This document shows positions 40,983-49,934 of a stretch of 64,000 bases of DNA, piece by piece (position 1 is the stretch's first letter; each line of letters starts with the position of its first letter). A program made the translations under genes and the position numbers. This DNA is from CBDHCC01 sp965261015. GTDB taxonomy: Bacteria; Pseudomonadota; Alphaproteobacteria; Sphingomonadales; Sphingomonadaceae. The notes under the pieces were generated by a model. That model had not been told where the DNA came from. It worked only from the letters and a program-made list of their open reading frames with translations, and did not search any database. The stretch lies in the NCBI GenBank assembly GCA_965261015.1, contig CBDHCC010000001.1, forward strand, positions 744,001 through 808,000. The letters are read 5' to 3'.

Positions 40983-41959
40983 CAGACTCGCGCGCCGTCC
41001 GACGTCACCCGTTCCGCGCCCCCCGGACCGGCGGCGCGGGGCACGAAGCTGTCCGGCCCGACCTTCAACCAGATCAGCCACGGCGCGGCCATGTAGACGG
41101 ACGAATAGGTGCCGATGAAGATGCCCAGCATCATCGCCGCGGTGAAGCCGAAGATCACCTCCGGGCCCCAAATCAGCAGGGCCGCCAGCGCGATGATCAT
41201 GGTCAGCGACGTCATGACCGTGCGCGCCAGCGTCTCGTTCAGCGACAGGTCCAGCAGCGGCTCCATCGCCATCTTGCGATACTTCTTCAGGTTCTCGCGC
41301 ACGCGATCATAGACCACGATCGTGTCGTTCAGCGAATAGCCGATGATGGTCAACAGCGCGGCCACGATGTTCAGATTGAACTCCAGCTGGGTCAGCGCGA
41401 AGAACCCGAAGGTCAGCGTCACGTCGTGGAACAGCGCGAACAGGGCGCCGACGCCGAACTGCCATTCGAAGCGGAACCAGATGTAGATCGAGATGGCGAT
41501 CATCGCCAGCAGCAGCGACACGACGCCGGTCCGCAGCAACTCGCCCGACACCTTGCCCGACACCGTGTCGACCGAATCGACCTGGGCGTCCGGATAGGAC
41601 TGTCGCACGCGCGCGATCGTGGCCTCGGCGATCCGGTTGGCGGCCCCTTCCTGCGACTCCGCGCCGGCGGGCAGCCGGGTGCGGATCTGGATCTGTTTGG
41701 GACCGCCGAACTCCTGGATCGACGCGTCGCCCTCTCCGCCGCTCGCCAGGTCGGCGCGCAGCCGGTCGATCGCGGGGGCTTGCGCGAAGGTCATGCGGAT
41801 GGACTGGCCACCGGCGAAGTCGACGCCGAAGTTCAGGCCGCGGGTGAACACCAGCGCCAGGGACGCCGCGATCATCAGGAACGAAATGCCCATTGCGACC
41901 GTGCGCCACCGCAGGAAGTGGAGGTTGGTGTCCTCGGGCACGAGTTTCAGCAAGCGCAT
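40982..41959 (-). CDS. secF: Protein translocase subunit SecF
   Basis: 325 residues from ATG 41959 (RLLKLVPEDTNLHFLRWRT). Six membrane segments with the SecF features FGVDFAGGQSIRM near the N-terminus, and GYSLNDTIVVYDRVREN. With SecD and YajC it uses the proton motive force to pull proteins through SecYEG. Encoded 67 bases after secD. Confidence 0.95.
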   Translation of the reverse strand: MRLLKLVPEDTNLHFLRWRTVAMGISFLMIAASLALVFTRGLNFGVDFAGGQSIRMTFAQAPAIDRLRADLASGGEGDASIQEFGGPKQIQIRTRLPAGAESQEGAANRIAEATIARVRQSYPDAQVDSVDTVSGKVSGELLRTGVVSLLLAMIAISIYIWFRFEWQFGVGALFALFHDVTLTFGFFALTQLEFNLNIVAALLTIIGYSLNDTIVVYDRVRENLKKYRKMAMEPLLDLSLNETLARTVMTSLTMIIALAALLIWGPEVIFGFTAAMMLGIFIGTYSSVYMAAPWLIWLKVGPDSFVPRAAGPGGAERVTSDGARV

Positions 41960-42026
41960 CGGTGTTCCTTCGTCCGGGCGTTCGCCCATGATCGCCCCGC
42001 CGGCCGACGGCGGAGAGGCGGTGTGC

Positions 42027-43610
42027 TCAGATCGCCAGGGTTTTCGGCCGGGCGCGGCGGAACCACAAGGAGGCGAGCATCCGGCTGAACGTCACGGCGG
42101 TGAACACGCTGGTGATGATGCCGATGACCAGCACCACCGCGAACCCCTTCACGGGGCCGGAGCCGAAAGCGAACATCAGCGCCCCGGCGATCACGTTGGT
42201 GATGTTGGCGTCCAGGATGGCGCGGCTGGCCTCCCGATAGCCGACGGTCACCGCGTCCAGCGGTCGCCGGCCCCGCTTGATCTCCTCTCGGATCCGCTCG
42301 TTGATCAGCACGTTGGCGTCCACCGCCGCGCCGATCGTCAGCACGAAACCCGCGATGCCCGGCAAGGTCAGCGTCGCGTTGATCAGCGCCATGACGCCGA
42401 GGATCACAAAGATGTTCACGATCAGCGCCAGGTCGGCGAACACGCCGAACAGGCCGTAGGTCACGATCATGAAGACCAGCACCGCGACGGTGGCGATGGC
42501 GGCCGCGATCACGCCCTTGCGGATCGAATCGGCGCCCAGGTCCGGCCCCACCGTGTTCTCCTGAATCACGGTCAGGTCGACGGGCAGCGATCCGGATTTG
42601 AGCGAAATGGCCAGGTTGCCCGCGCTTTCCACGGTGAACGACCCGCTGATCTGGGCCGACCCGCCCAGGATCGGTTCGTTGATGTTGGGGGCTGACAGAA
42701 CGACGCCGTCCAGGATGATGGCGAACGGCTTGTCGACATTCTCCTGCGTGACGCGCGCGAATTTGCGGCTGCCGGTGCCGTTGAACTGCAAGGTCACGAC
42801 GGGTTCGTTCGACTGGCCGAAGGACTGGGACGCGCCGGTGATCTCTTCGCCCGACACCATCACCTGACGTTTGACGGCGATGGAGCCACCCTGCGCCATG
42901 GGCAGCACCTGGCTGCCGATCGGCGCGCGCCCGGCGGCCAGCTGGTCGGGGGTCGCGGTCTCGTCCACCAGCCGGAATTCCAGCTTGGCGGTCTTGCCGA
43001 TCAGGTCCTTGAGCGCCTGCGGATCGTCCAGACCGGGCACTTCGACCACGATCCGGTTGTCGCCTTCGCGGATGATCGTGGGTTCGCGCGTTCCCAGCGC
43101 GTTGATGCGCCGGTCGATCACGTCGCGCGCGATCGTCATCGCCTCGTCCGTCTTGGCCGCCAGCCCCGCGGCCGTCGGGGTCAGGACGATCCGGGTGCCG
43201 TCGACGACGGACAGGTCCCAGTCGCGCTGCCCGGTCAGCCCCGCGCCGTTGGTCAGGTTGTTCACCCGCTCGCGCGCCAGGTCGAGCTGGGTCGCGTCGC
43301 GCACCAGGAACGACAGCCGCCCGCCCGCCCGGCTGATCTCGCCCACCGCGATGCGCGGCTGTTCGCGTAGCGCCTGGCGGACTTCGTCCTCCTTTTGCTG
43401 GAGCGAGACGGCCGCCACGTCCCCTGTGTCGGCTTCGAGCAGGATGTGGCTGCCGCCGGCCAGATCGAGGCCCAGGTTGATGCGCGGGGCGAGTGCTGCC
43501 GGCCAGCCGGCGGTCACCCGCTCCGGCATCAGCGAGGGCAGTGCGAAGAACACGCCGATCGCCAGCGCCACGATCGTGGCGACCACCTTCCAGCGGGGGA
43601 AATCCAGCAC
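42027..43610 (-). CDS. secD: Protein translocase subunit SecD
   Basis: 527 residues. N-terminal segment VATIVALAIGVFFALPS, then LGLDLAGGSHILLE, the large periplasmic P1 domain, and the six-helix RND-like core with VAVLVFMIVTYGLFGVFADLA and GAAVDANVLINERIREE. Nine bases after yajC, so one operon yajC-secD-secF-Mth938. Confidence 0.96.
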   Translation of the reverse strand: MLDFPRWKVVATIVALAIGVFFALPSLMPERVTAGWPAALAPRINLGLDLAGGSHILLEADTGDVAAVSLQQKEDEVRQALREQPRIAVGEISRAGGRLSFLVRDATQLDLARERVNNLTNGAGLTGQRDWDLSVVDGTRIVLTPTAAGLAAKTDEAMTIARDVIDRRINALGTREPTIIREGDNRIVVEVPGLDDPQALKDLIGKTAKLEFRLVDETATPDQLAAGRAPIGSQVLPMAQGGSIAVKRQVMVSGEEITGASQSFGQSNEPVVTLQFNGTGSRKFARVTQENVDKPFAIILDGVVLSAPNINEPILGGSAQISGSFTVESAGNLAISLKSGSLPVDLTVIQENTVGPDLGADSIRKGVIAAAIATVAVLVFMIVTYGLFGVFADLALIVNIFVILGVMALINATLTLPGIAGFVLTIGAAVDANVLINERIREEIKRGRRPLDAVTVGYREASRAILDANITNVIAGALMFAFGSGPVKGFAVVLVIGIITSVFTAVTFSRMLASLWFRRARPKTLAI

Positions 43611-43619
43611 CGCCGGCGC

Positions 43620-43964
43620 CTAGTCGTTCGCGGGTTTCGGCGCGCTGGCGGAGGTGACCCCGGTCAGCGTCGCCTTGACCACCTTGACCCGCACGCCGGA
43701 CGCGATCTCCACCTCGACCTCGCTGTCGTCCACGCGCACAACCTTGCCGATCAGGCCGCCGGCGGTGACCACCTGGTCGCCGCGCGCCACGGCGTCGATC
43801 ATCGCCTTCGTCTCCTTGATCCGCCGCGTCTGGGGGCGGATCAGCAGGAAATAGAAGATCGCGAAGATGGCGATGTAGGGGAACGCCATCACCAGGAACG
43901 ACGCGCCGCCGCCCGCGCTGGCACCGGCGGCGGGCGCGGCCTGGAGGAGGAGGGTGGGGGTCAT
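43620..43964 (-). CDS. yajC: Preprotein translocase subunit YajC
   Basis: 114 residues from ATG 43964. One membrane helix (SFLVMAFPYIAIFAIFYFLL), then the conserved IRPQTRRIKETKAMIDAVA and GDQVVTAGGLIGKVVRV. Accessory subunit of SecDF. Gene heads the operon; an upstream in-frame ATG (43979) is less likely because the conserved protein begins shortly before the membrane helix. Confidence 0.94.
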   Translation of the reverse strand: MTPTLLLQAAPAAGASAGGGASFLVMAFPYIAIFAIFYFLLIRPQTRRIKETKAMIDAVARGDQVVTAGGLIGKVVRVDDSEVEVEIASGVRVKVVKATLTGVTSASAPKPAND

Positions 43965-44110
43965 GGCTCTCGCGGGCAAAGGGGTGGCGCCCGGGACAGG
44001 GCGGAGCGCCGATCAATCGGGCGCGGCTAGCAAGATTGTGGGACAAGGGCAACGGCCAGCGCCGCCGGCTTGCCTTCACGCCGCCCCGGCCCTAGACGCC
44101 CGGGTTCGGT

Positions 44111-44187
44111 CGGGACGTAGCGCAGCCTGGTAGCGCATCACACTGGGGGTGTGGGGGTCGCAGGTTCGAATCCTGTCGTCCCGACCA
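44111..44187 (+). tRNA. tRNA-Pro (GGG)
   Basis: 77 bases with encoded CCA. The acceptor CGGGACG pairs with CGTCCCG, the anticodon loop CTGGGGG gives GGG, and the T arm has GGTTCGAATCC. Stands alone between yajC and the acyltransferase remnant. Confidence 0.96.
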
Positions 44188-44298
44188 GTCCGCGTCGGAC
44201 GGACCCCGTCAATCTTCGGCCTTCTCCATCGCGCGACGTGAATGGTGTGGGACGTCAGGCGTACAGGTTCGTTAAATCTGTTCGTCTAAGCGACTTGC

Positions 44299-45205
44299 AT
44301 GGGCAACCACTCGGCTCGCGATCCGCATATTGACGGTCTCCGGGGCGGCCTGATCGCGCTCGTCGTCGTCGGGCATTGGATGGAGGCGGTCGGCGGGTGG
44401 GAAAGCCCGGTCCTGTCGCCCATTCTGGCCGCGATCTGCCTGTTCCACATGCCCGCTTTCGCGTTTGTGGCAGGCACGACCTTTCGACCGGCGCGGAGCG
44501 GGGACCAGATCCGAACCATGCTGTCGCTGCTCGTGATCTTCCAGGTGCTCTACCTGCTCGCGGCCGGCGCGGGGTTTGAGTGGAGCACCTCGTCTTTCCT
44601 TCGGGCATTCTGTGGTTCCTGCTCGCTCTCCCCTTCTGGGCCGTAGCACAGCGGATCGTGGGCCAGCGCACCCTCGGCGTGCTCCTCTGCCTCCTCCTGT
44701 CGCTCTTGGCGGGCATGCTGCCAATCGACGGATATCTGCTGAGCTGGATGCGATGCTGGGCGCTGTTGCCGTTCTTCGCGCTGGGCCACCGCTACGGCAA
44801 GGCTGTCTTGCGCTCGGCGTCCAGGCTGCCGCCCGCCGCCTGCTTGGCCGGGCTCGTCCTGCCGGGCGTGCTGGTTGGCTTGCTCGAAGTCGACCGGTTC
44901 TGGCTCCCAGCCGAACCTACGGAGAGATGAACGTGTCGGCCGTCACCGGGGCCGGCATACGGCTATCGCTCCAGCTCTCGGGACGTAGCGGCGTGGCGAC
45001 AGTCAGCTTCGCGGGCCTGCTCGCTCGTCCGGTCGACGCACTACGCTCCGCCGGGTCTCAAGCCTTGCCATCACCTGTGGCACGGACTGACGATCCTCTG
45101 GGCTAGAGAGTGGGTCCTGGAGGCGGTTTCGGGAAAGATCGCGGCCTCTCTGCTGTGCCGGATCATCGATCGACCTCGCCACCCGGAGTTGGCCAGCCGC
45201 TTGCG
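44299..45205 (+). pseudogene. Acyltransferase-3-like membrane protein, decayed by frameshifts
   Basis: The frame from ATG 44299 encodes HIDGLRGGLIALVVVGHWME and LFHMPAFAFVAGTTFRPARS, the N-terminus of an acyltransferase 3-type integral membrane enzyme. After about 44575 homology moves to another frame (FPSGILWFLLALPFWAVAQR to the stop at 44930), then to a third (TYGEMNVSAVTGAG, SFAGLLARPVDALRS), then back to the second (HLWHGLTILWAREWVLEAV). At least three frameshifts are needed to read one protein, so the gene is dead. It probably modified a surface glycan. The 3 prime limit is approximate. Confidence 0.75.
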
Positions 45206-45237
45206 GCGCTCTGTCGCCAGGCGATTCGCGGCGCGGG

Positions 45238-46206
45238 TCAGCTCCGCACGATCCTCGCGCGGGCCAGCATCCGGTCTTCCAGCGAGTAATACAGCCAGAT
45301 CGTGCCGTCCTCCTCCGTGATGACGGAGGCCGCAAAGGCGATGTCGGTCGCGGTGCGGTCGTCCACCGGCGGCGGGGTGATGAGCGGTTCGATGCCCCGG
45401 TCGATCACGCGCAGGCAGTCGCGGTCGAACGCCACCCAGCCGATCCGCCAGCGCGCATCGCGGGTGGCGCCGTTGTAGAACATCACCGGCCGCTCCGGAT
45501 CGTCCAGCAGCAGGGGGCCGGTCGACAGGTGCCAGTTGTCCCAGCTGTGCTCTCGCGGGGCGAGCGGGGTGGGGACCTCCTCCCACGGGCCGGCGACGCC
45601 CAGGCCGATCGCCATGCCGATCCAGGACGCGCGTTCGTGGGCGTATTCGTAGAACAGGCGCCATTTGCCCTCGACGGTGCGCTCCACCGTCGCCTCCTTC
45701 ACGTTGCCCTTCGACTTGGTCGACGCCAGCGCCACGCCCTTTTTGTAAAGTTCGGTCGGGGACGGGCCGACGGCGTAGAGCATCTGGCCGGTCGAGTGGT
45801 CGGCCGTGACCCCGGTGTAATAGACCACGATGTCGTCGTGCCAGCGCAGCACGGTCGGGTCCTCGATCCCGCCGATGTCCTCCGGCCCCGGTCCGGGCGC
45901 GATCACCGGCGCGTCGGTCATCTGGAAGAGCTGGCCGTCGTCGCTGGTGCCGTACCAGACCACGCCCGTGTCGGTCCGCGGTCCGCCCAGCGGCGGCACC
46001 GCGCGCACCATGATCCCCAGCCGCCCGTCGGCCTGTCGCCAGACATAGGGGCTCATGTGGTCCCGGCCGGTGACCGCGTCGGGGCCGCCGAGCGTGACCG
46101 GCTGGATCTCCTCCACGTTGAAGTTGATCGGCGTCTCCTTCGTCTTGGCGCAATCGGCCGCCGTGCGCCGGCGATCCCGATCGGGGCGGGCGCGATTGTT
46201 GCTCAT
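45238..46206 (-). CDS. GH130-like glycosidase / glycoside phosphorylase
   Basis: 322 residues. Five-bladed propeller signatures: DHMSPYVWRQADGRLGIMVR, GGIEDPTVLRWHDDIVVYYT (E-D-P motif), LFYEYAHERASWIGM, GPLLLDDPERPVMFYNGAT and IAFAASVITEEDGTIWLYYS. These fit GH130-type enzymes, which act on mannosides, though substrate cannot be told. No signal peptide, so cytosolic. Coupled by an ATGA overlap to the SDR gene upstream, suggesting a small carbohydrate-utilisation operon. Confidence 0.75.
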   Translation of the reverse strand: MSNNRARPDRDRRRTAADCAKTKETPINFNVEEIQPVTLGGPDAVTGRDHMSPYVWRQADGRLGIMVRAVPPLGGPRTDTGVVWYGTSDDGQLFQMTDAPVIAPGPGPEDIGGIEDPTVLRWHDDIVVYYTGVTADHSTGQMLYAVGPSPTELYKKGVALASTKSKGNVKEATVERTVEGKWRLFYEYAHERASWIGMAIGLGVAGPWEEVPTPLAPREHSWDNWHLSTGPLLLDDPERPVMFYNGATRDARWRIGWVAFDRDCLRVIDRGIEPLITPPPVDDRTATDIAFAASVITEEDGTIWLYYSLEDRMLARARIVRS

Positions 46207-46964
46207 GCGCCCTGGCCCAAGAGGAGGGAGAGCGCGCCGTCGATCACGATCGTGGCCCCCGTGATGTAGCGCGCGCGGTCGCCCGCCAGGAACACCACCA
46301 GGTCGGCCACCTCCTCCGGCTGGCCGGCGCGCCGCATCGGGATGTTCGCCTCCAGGCTTTCGCGATAGGCCGCGTCGGTCGTGGCGCGCGCGTTCATCGG
46401 CGTCAGGATCATGCCGGGCAGGACCGCGTTCACACGGTTGCCGCGCGGCCCCTCTTCGACCGCGACGGTCTGGACCATCTTGTCCAACCCGGCCTTTGCC
46501 GCGGCATAGTCCGCCCCGCCGGCGCGCACGACCTCGGCGTGGATGGACGAGATCTGGACGATGGCCGACCCGTCGGGGCAGGCGTTCAGCATGGCCCGGG
46601 TGGTCAGGAACGCGCCGGTCAGGTCGGTGCCGATCGCGCGGCTCCAGTGCGCCAGGTCCATGTCGCGCAGCGCCACGCCGGTCATGTTGACGCCGGCCGA
46701 ATTGACCAGCGTGTCGGGCGCGCCGTGCGCCCCGATCGCCGCGGCAAAGGCGTCGCCGACGCTCGCCTCGTCGCCGACGTCGCAGCGGTGGACCGACGCG
46801 GTCGCGCCGGTGTCGCGCACCGCGCGCAGGCTGGCCGCCGACCGCTCGTCCTCGTCATGGACGAAGAGCGACACCGCGCGCCCCGTGGCGCCGAGCGCGA
46901 CCGCGCAGGCCCGGCCGATCCCCGATTCCGATCCCGTCACGATCGCGTGTCCGCCGTCGGCCAT
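46203..46964 (-). CDS. SDR family oxidoreductase (glucose 1-dehydrogenase-like)
   Basis: 253 residues. HAIVTGSESGIGRACAVAL is the TGxxxGxG cofactor motif, NSAGVNMTG the N-A-G motif, and YAAAKAGLDK the YxxxK active site with QISSIHAEV providing the serine; PGMILTPMNARA and ARYITGATIVIDGALS close the fold. Complete classical SDR; substrate probably a sugar or sugar acid given the GH130 neighbour. Confidence 0.88.
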   Translation of the reverse strand: MADGGHAIVTGSESGIGRACAVALGATGRAVSLFVHDEDERSAASLRAVRDTGATASVHRCDVGDEASVGDAFAAAIGAHGAPDTLVNSAGVNMTGVALRDMDLAHWSRAIGTDLTGAFLTTRAMLNACPDGSAIVQISSIHAEVVRAGGADYAAAKAGLDKMVQTVAVEEGPRGNRVNAVLPGMILTPMNARATTDAAYRESLEANIPMRRAGQPEEVADLVVFLAGDRARYITGATIVIDGALSLLLGQGA

Positions 46965-47026
46965 GTCACCATCCCCCTCTTCGTTCGCAATGAGGGGTCA
47001 ACGATCACCATCGGCGTTGTCTCCCC

Positions 47027-47056
47027 TTGACAAAACCAATCCTATCTGGTTATAGA
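47027..47056 (+). promoter_or_regulatory. Lysis-cassette promoter with motif shared with the GTA structural operon
   Basis: TTGACA at 47027-47032 and TATAGA at 47051-47056 (18-base spacer; TTATAG at 47050 gives 17). The 14-base CCTTGACAAAACCA recurs exactly at 49933-49946 before the terminase genes, followed in both by a similar ATCC-AT...GTTA..GAC pattern. Confidence 0.7.
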
Positions 47057-47081
47057 CAGCGGTTCAACTTGGGAGACTCTC

Positions 47082-47621
47082 ATGGACCTGGACGAACTGC
47101 TCGACGACGTGGTCGGGCGCGAGGGCGGCTATGCCGACCACCCGGCCGATCGCGGCGGCGCGACTCGCTGGGGAATAACCGAAGCGGTTGCGCGAGAGCA
47201 CGGCTATCCGGGACCGATGGCCGAGCTGCCACAGGCGACCGCGCGCGCGATCTACCGCCGGATCTATTGGCAGCGGCCGGGGTTCGACCGGGTGGCCAGG
47301 CGCGCGCCGACGCTGGCGGCGGAGCTGTTCGACACGGCCGTCAACATGGGGGTGGTCGTCGCCGCCGGCTTTCTGCAGCGCGCGCTGAACGCGCTCAACC
47401 GGGGGGCGAGCGACTGGCCCGACATGGTCGTGGACGGCCGGATCGGCCCGGTCACCCTGTCCGCCCTGGACCAGTTCCTGAACCGCAGGGGTGCCGGGGC
47501 GGAAATCGTGCTGACCCGCGCCTGCGACGCCTTGCAGGGCGAACGCTATCTGCGGCTGGCGGAGGGGCGACCGGCCAACGAGGCGTTCCTCTATGGCTGG
47601 CTGGCAAACCGATTGGGATAG
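47082..47621 (+). CDS. GH108 endolysin (N-acetylmuramidase), GTA/phage lysis
   Basis: 179 residues. REGGYADHPADRGGATRWGI is the GH108 catalytic motif (Glu in R-E-G-G-Y), and a C-terminal peptidoglycan-binding domain follows (MVVDGRIGPVTLSALDQFLN). It cuts the glycan strand of peptidoglycan, releasing particles. RBS GGGAG is seven bases before ATG 47082. The next gene is its holin. No signal peptide, so release depends on the holin. Confidence 0.9.
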   Translation: MDLDELLDDVVGREGGYADHPADRGGATRWGITEAVAREHGYPGPMAELPQATARAIYRRIYWQRPGFDRVARRAPTLAAELFDTAVNMGVVVAAGFLQRALNALNRGASDWPDMVVDGRIGPVTLSALDQFLNRRGAGAEIVLTRACDALQGERYLRLAEGRPANEAFLYGWLANRLG

Positions 47622-47632
47622 GAGTGCGTCCT

Positions 47633-47995
47633 ATGGCATCGTTGCACGGACTGGCGGGCCTGCTCGCCGCCCTCCGCCCGGACCCGAAGGCCGGGCGCGA
47701 CAACGCGGAGGAGGCGGCGCGCGCGCGGGAGGCGCTGCTGGAAGAGACGGGGTCCCCGGACCCCTGGACCAGCCGGGCGCGGCCGGCCTTCCTCTACGTC
47801 ATGTACGCCCTGCTGCTCTGGTCCATTCCGATGGGGCTGATCGCGGGCGTCCGCCCGGCCCTGGCCGACGCGATCGGGCGCGGCATGGCGACCTATCTGA
47901 ACGCGATCCCCGAACCGATGTGGGCGCTGTTCGGCACGGGCTATCTCGGCTACACGGCCGCGCGCACCTGGGGCAAGGTGAAGGGGGTCGAGTGA
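47633..47995 (+). CDS. GTA 3-TM holin
   Basis: 120 residues from ATG 47633. FLYVMYALLLWSIPMGLIAGV is a strong membrane helix, followed by AIPEPMWALFGTGYLGYTAARTWGK with a second; together with the N-terminal amphipathic helix this is the GTA_holin_3TM layout. It would open the inner membrane for the endolysin encoded 11 bases upstream. Not similar to classical class I holins. Confidence 0.85.
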   Translation: MASLHGLAGLLAALRPDPKAGRDNAEEAARAREALLEETGSPDPWTSRARPAFLYVMYALLLWSIPMGLIAGVRPALADAIGRGMATYLNAIPEPMWALFGTGYLGYTAARTWGKVKGVE

Positions 47996-48017
47996 TCCCC
48001 CCTTCGCCGTCGGTCCG

Positions 48018-48482
48018 TCAGGCCGCCGCGCACTGGGCGCATCGGCCCAGCACTTCCAGCACCGGGCGCGACGGGGCGAAGCCGCCCGCCTTTGCCACCG
48101 CCAGCACGCCGTCCACCGCCCGGTCGTCGTCGCGGTGATCCACCCGGCCGCAGCTTTCGCAGATCAGCCACACGCAGTCGTGGTCGCAGGCCGGGTGGGT
48201 GTTCGCCAGATAGGCGTTCGCGCTTTCCAGCTTGCGAGCCAGGTTGGTGCGGACGAACAGGTCCAGGATGCGATAGACGCTGTTGGGCGCGACCCGCCGG
48301 CCCTCCGCCAGCGACAGCCGGTCGGCCAGGTCATAGGCGGACACCGGCATGGCGGACCCGGACAGGGCGGCGAAGGCGGCCGCGCGCATGGGGGTCCAGC
48401 GCTCCCCGCTCGCTTCCAGGACGTCGCGGGCGTCGGCCGTCAGGCAGGCGGTGCCGGGCGCGTGATGGTGGTGGTCGGTCAT
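48018..48482 (-). CDS. zur: Zinc-uptake-type Fur family regulator
   Basis: 154 residues from ATG 48482 (an ATG three codons upstream is in frame). The winged-helix (WTPMRAAAFAALS, PVSAYDLADRLS) and the dimer domain are intact, with metal ligands in HPACDHDCVWLICESCGRVD and RCAQC at the end. The His-rich N-terminus (TDHHHHAP) is often seen in Zur. It represses zinc-import genes when zinc is bound. The merC gene lies upstream, coordinated in orientation. Confidence 0.85.
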   Translation of the reverse strand: MTDHHHHAPGTACLTADARDVLEASGERWTPMRAAAFAALSGSAMPVSAYDLADRLSLAEGRRVAPNSVYRILDLFVRTNLARKLESANAYLANTHPACDHDCVWLICESCGRVDHRDDDRAVDGVLAVAKAGGFAPSRPVLEVLGRCAQCAAA

Positions 48483-48524
48483 GCGGAACATCTCGCCCGG
48501 GCGGGTCGGCCGGTCAAGCGGGCC

Positions 48525-48594
48525 GGGTCAGGCGGGCAGGGTCAAGCGGGATGGGTCAGGCGGGCAGGGTCGGGCGAGTCGGGTCAGGCGAGGG
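48525..48594. repeat. 14-bp tandem repeat, five units
   Basis: Five 14-bp units of the form GGGTCARGCGGGCA start at 48525, 48539, 48553, 48567 and 48581; units one and three are identical and the others differ by a few bases. A weaker unit precedes at 48511. The array fills the zur-merC gap and the last unit contains the merC stop codon (48584-48586). Confidence 0.75.
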
Positions 48595-48976
48595 GTTCGC
48601 CGGCCGACGCGATCCGGCCGTTCCACAGGTGGCCGGCGGACAGCAGCAGCACGCCCGCGACCGTCAGCGCCGCCTCGGCCGGGCCGTGGCGGACGCCGAT
48701 CGCCGCGGCCATGGTCGCCAGCCCGCCGCCGCCCAGCAGCATCGGGCCGATCCGGGCGTGGCGCGCCAGACCGCCGGCAAAGGCGACCGCGCCCAGCAGG
48801 ACGGCGAGCGCCAGCCCGACCTCGTGAATCAGCGGGTTGAGCAGCGCCGCGCCCACCGATCCGACCAGCGCCACGCTGGCCACGCAATGCACCGCGCAGA
48901 GCGCCGACAGCCGGACGCCCAGCCGATCGGCGGAGGCCGCGCGAACGGACGGGCAGGGGCGCAGACTGGCGGGCAT
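48584..48976 (-). CDS. MerC family membrane protein
   Basis: 130 residues from ATG 48976. LSALCAVHCVASVALVGSV carries the MerC Cys-x-x-x-Cys pair (C-A-V-H-C), followed by three more membrane segments and AAIGVRHGPAEAALTVAG. MerC-like proteins import mercury or, next to zur, may take part in zinc handling. The frame is open to ATG 49018, but that ATG lies in a possible Zur operator (49000-49012), so the later start is preferred; the RBS does not decide it. Probably co-regulated with zur. Confidence 0.75.
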   Translation of the reverse strand: MPASLRPCPSVRAASADRLGVRLSALCAVHCVASVALVGSVGAALLNPLIHEVGLALAVLLGAVAFAGGLARHARIGPMLLGGGGLATMAAAIGVRHGPAEAALTVAGVLLLSAGHLWNGRIASAGEPLA

Positions 48977-48995
48977 TCCCTTGTATGCCACGAAC

Positions 48996-49020
48996 CGCCG
49001 CAGGATACAACATATCATTT
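48996..49020 (-). promoter_or_regulatory. Possible Zur operator
   Basis: On the minus strand GATATGTTGTATC is an imperfect palindrome with GATA/TATC ends, resembling alphaproteobacterial Zur boxes. It lies just before the merC gene. One weak match only. Confidence 0.3.
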
Positions 49021-49061
49021 CAACGAGACGGCGACCGATCGGCTAGACGGCGGCCGATTGG

Positions 49062-49853
49062 CTAAACGGCGACTGGGGCCCGGATCGCGGGCCAGGGGTC
49101 GTAGCCGTCGAACGCCACGTCTTCGGGCCGATAGTCGAACAGCGACGGCCGATCGGCCAGCCGCAGCGTCGGCCGGGCGCGGGGCGCGCGTCCCAGCTGT
49201 TCGCGGGCCTGGTCGACGTGGTTTTCGTACAGGTGCACGTCGCCGCCCGTCCACACGAAGACGCCGGGCTGCAACCCCGTCTGCGCGGCCAGCATGTGGG
49301 TCAGCAAGGCGTAGCTGGCGATGTTGAAGGGCACGCCCAGGAACAGGTCGGCCGAACGCTGATAGAGCTGCAGGTTCAGCCGCCCGGCCGCCACCTGCGT
49401 CTGGAACAGGCAGTGGCAGGGCGACAGCGCCATGTCGGCCAGTTCGCCCGGGTTCCAGGCGGTCACCACCTGCCGCCGGCTGGCCGGGTCGGTGCGGACG
49501 AGGTCGATCAGGCCCGCGATCTGGTCGATCTCGCCACCCCCCGGAGCCGGCCAGCGCCGCCATTGCCGGCCATAGATCGGGCCCAGGTCGCCGTCGGCGT
49601 CCGCCCATTCGTCCCAGATCGTGCAACCCATCGCGTGCAGCGGGGCGACGTTGGTCGATCCGGAGAGGAACCACAGCAGCTCCGCCACGATCGACCGCAG
49701 GTGCAGGCGCTTGGTGGTGACGAGGGGAAAGCCGTCCGCCAGGTCGAACCGCAGCTGGCCGCCCCACAGCGCGCGCGTGCCCACCCCGGTGCGGTCGTCC
49801 TGCCGGACGCCGTCGTCCAGCGCCTGGGCGAGGAGGTCGAGATAGGCGCGCAT
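49062..49853 (-). CDS. thyA: Thymidylate synthase
   Basis: 263 residues, full length. It methylates dUMP to dTMP with methylene-THF, giving DHF for FolA. The catalytic Cys is in MALSPCHCLFQTQV; RTGVGTRALWGGQLRFDL, HAMGCTIWDEWAD and GVPFNIASYALLTHML match the folate and nucleotide sites. Not phage-like in sequence. It is the last gene of the minus-strand stretch between the lysis cassette and the GTA operon. Confidence 0.96.
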   Translation of the reverse strand: MRAYLDLLAQALDDGVRQDDRTGVGTRALWGGQLRFDLADGFPLVTTKRLHLRSIVAELLWFLSGSTNVAPLHAMGCTIWDEWADADGDLGPIYGRQWRRWPAPGGGEIDQIAGLIDLVRTDPASRRQVVTAWNPGELADMALSPCHCLFQTQVAAGRLNLQLYQRSADLFLGVPFNIASYALLTHMLAAQTGLQPGVFVWTGGDVHLYENHVDQAREQLGRAPRARPTLRLADRPSLFDYRPEDVAFDGYDPWPAIRAPVAV

Positions 49854-49934
49854 GACGATCGGGTTAGCGGCCGCCGGCAGAGAAGGGAAGCCACGGGCAT
49901 CCCGCTTGAGAATAACCCATAACGCACAAAACCC

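Noticed and set aside
44188..44200. GTCCG-CGT-CGGAC after tRNA-Pro as a terminator
   Set aside because: Only a 5-bp stem and no T-run.
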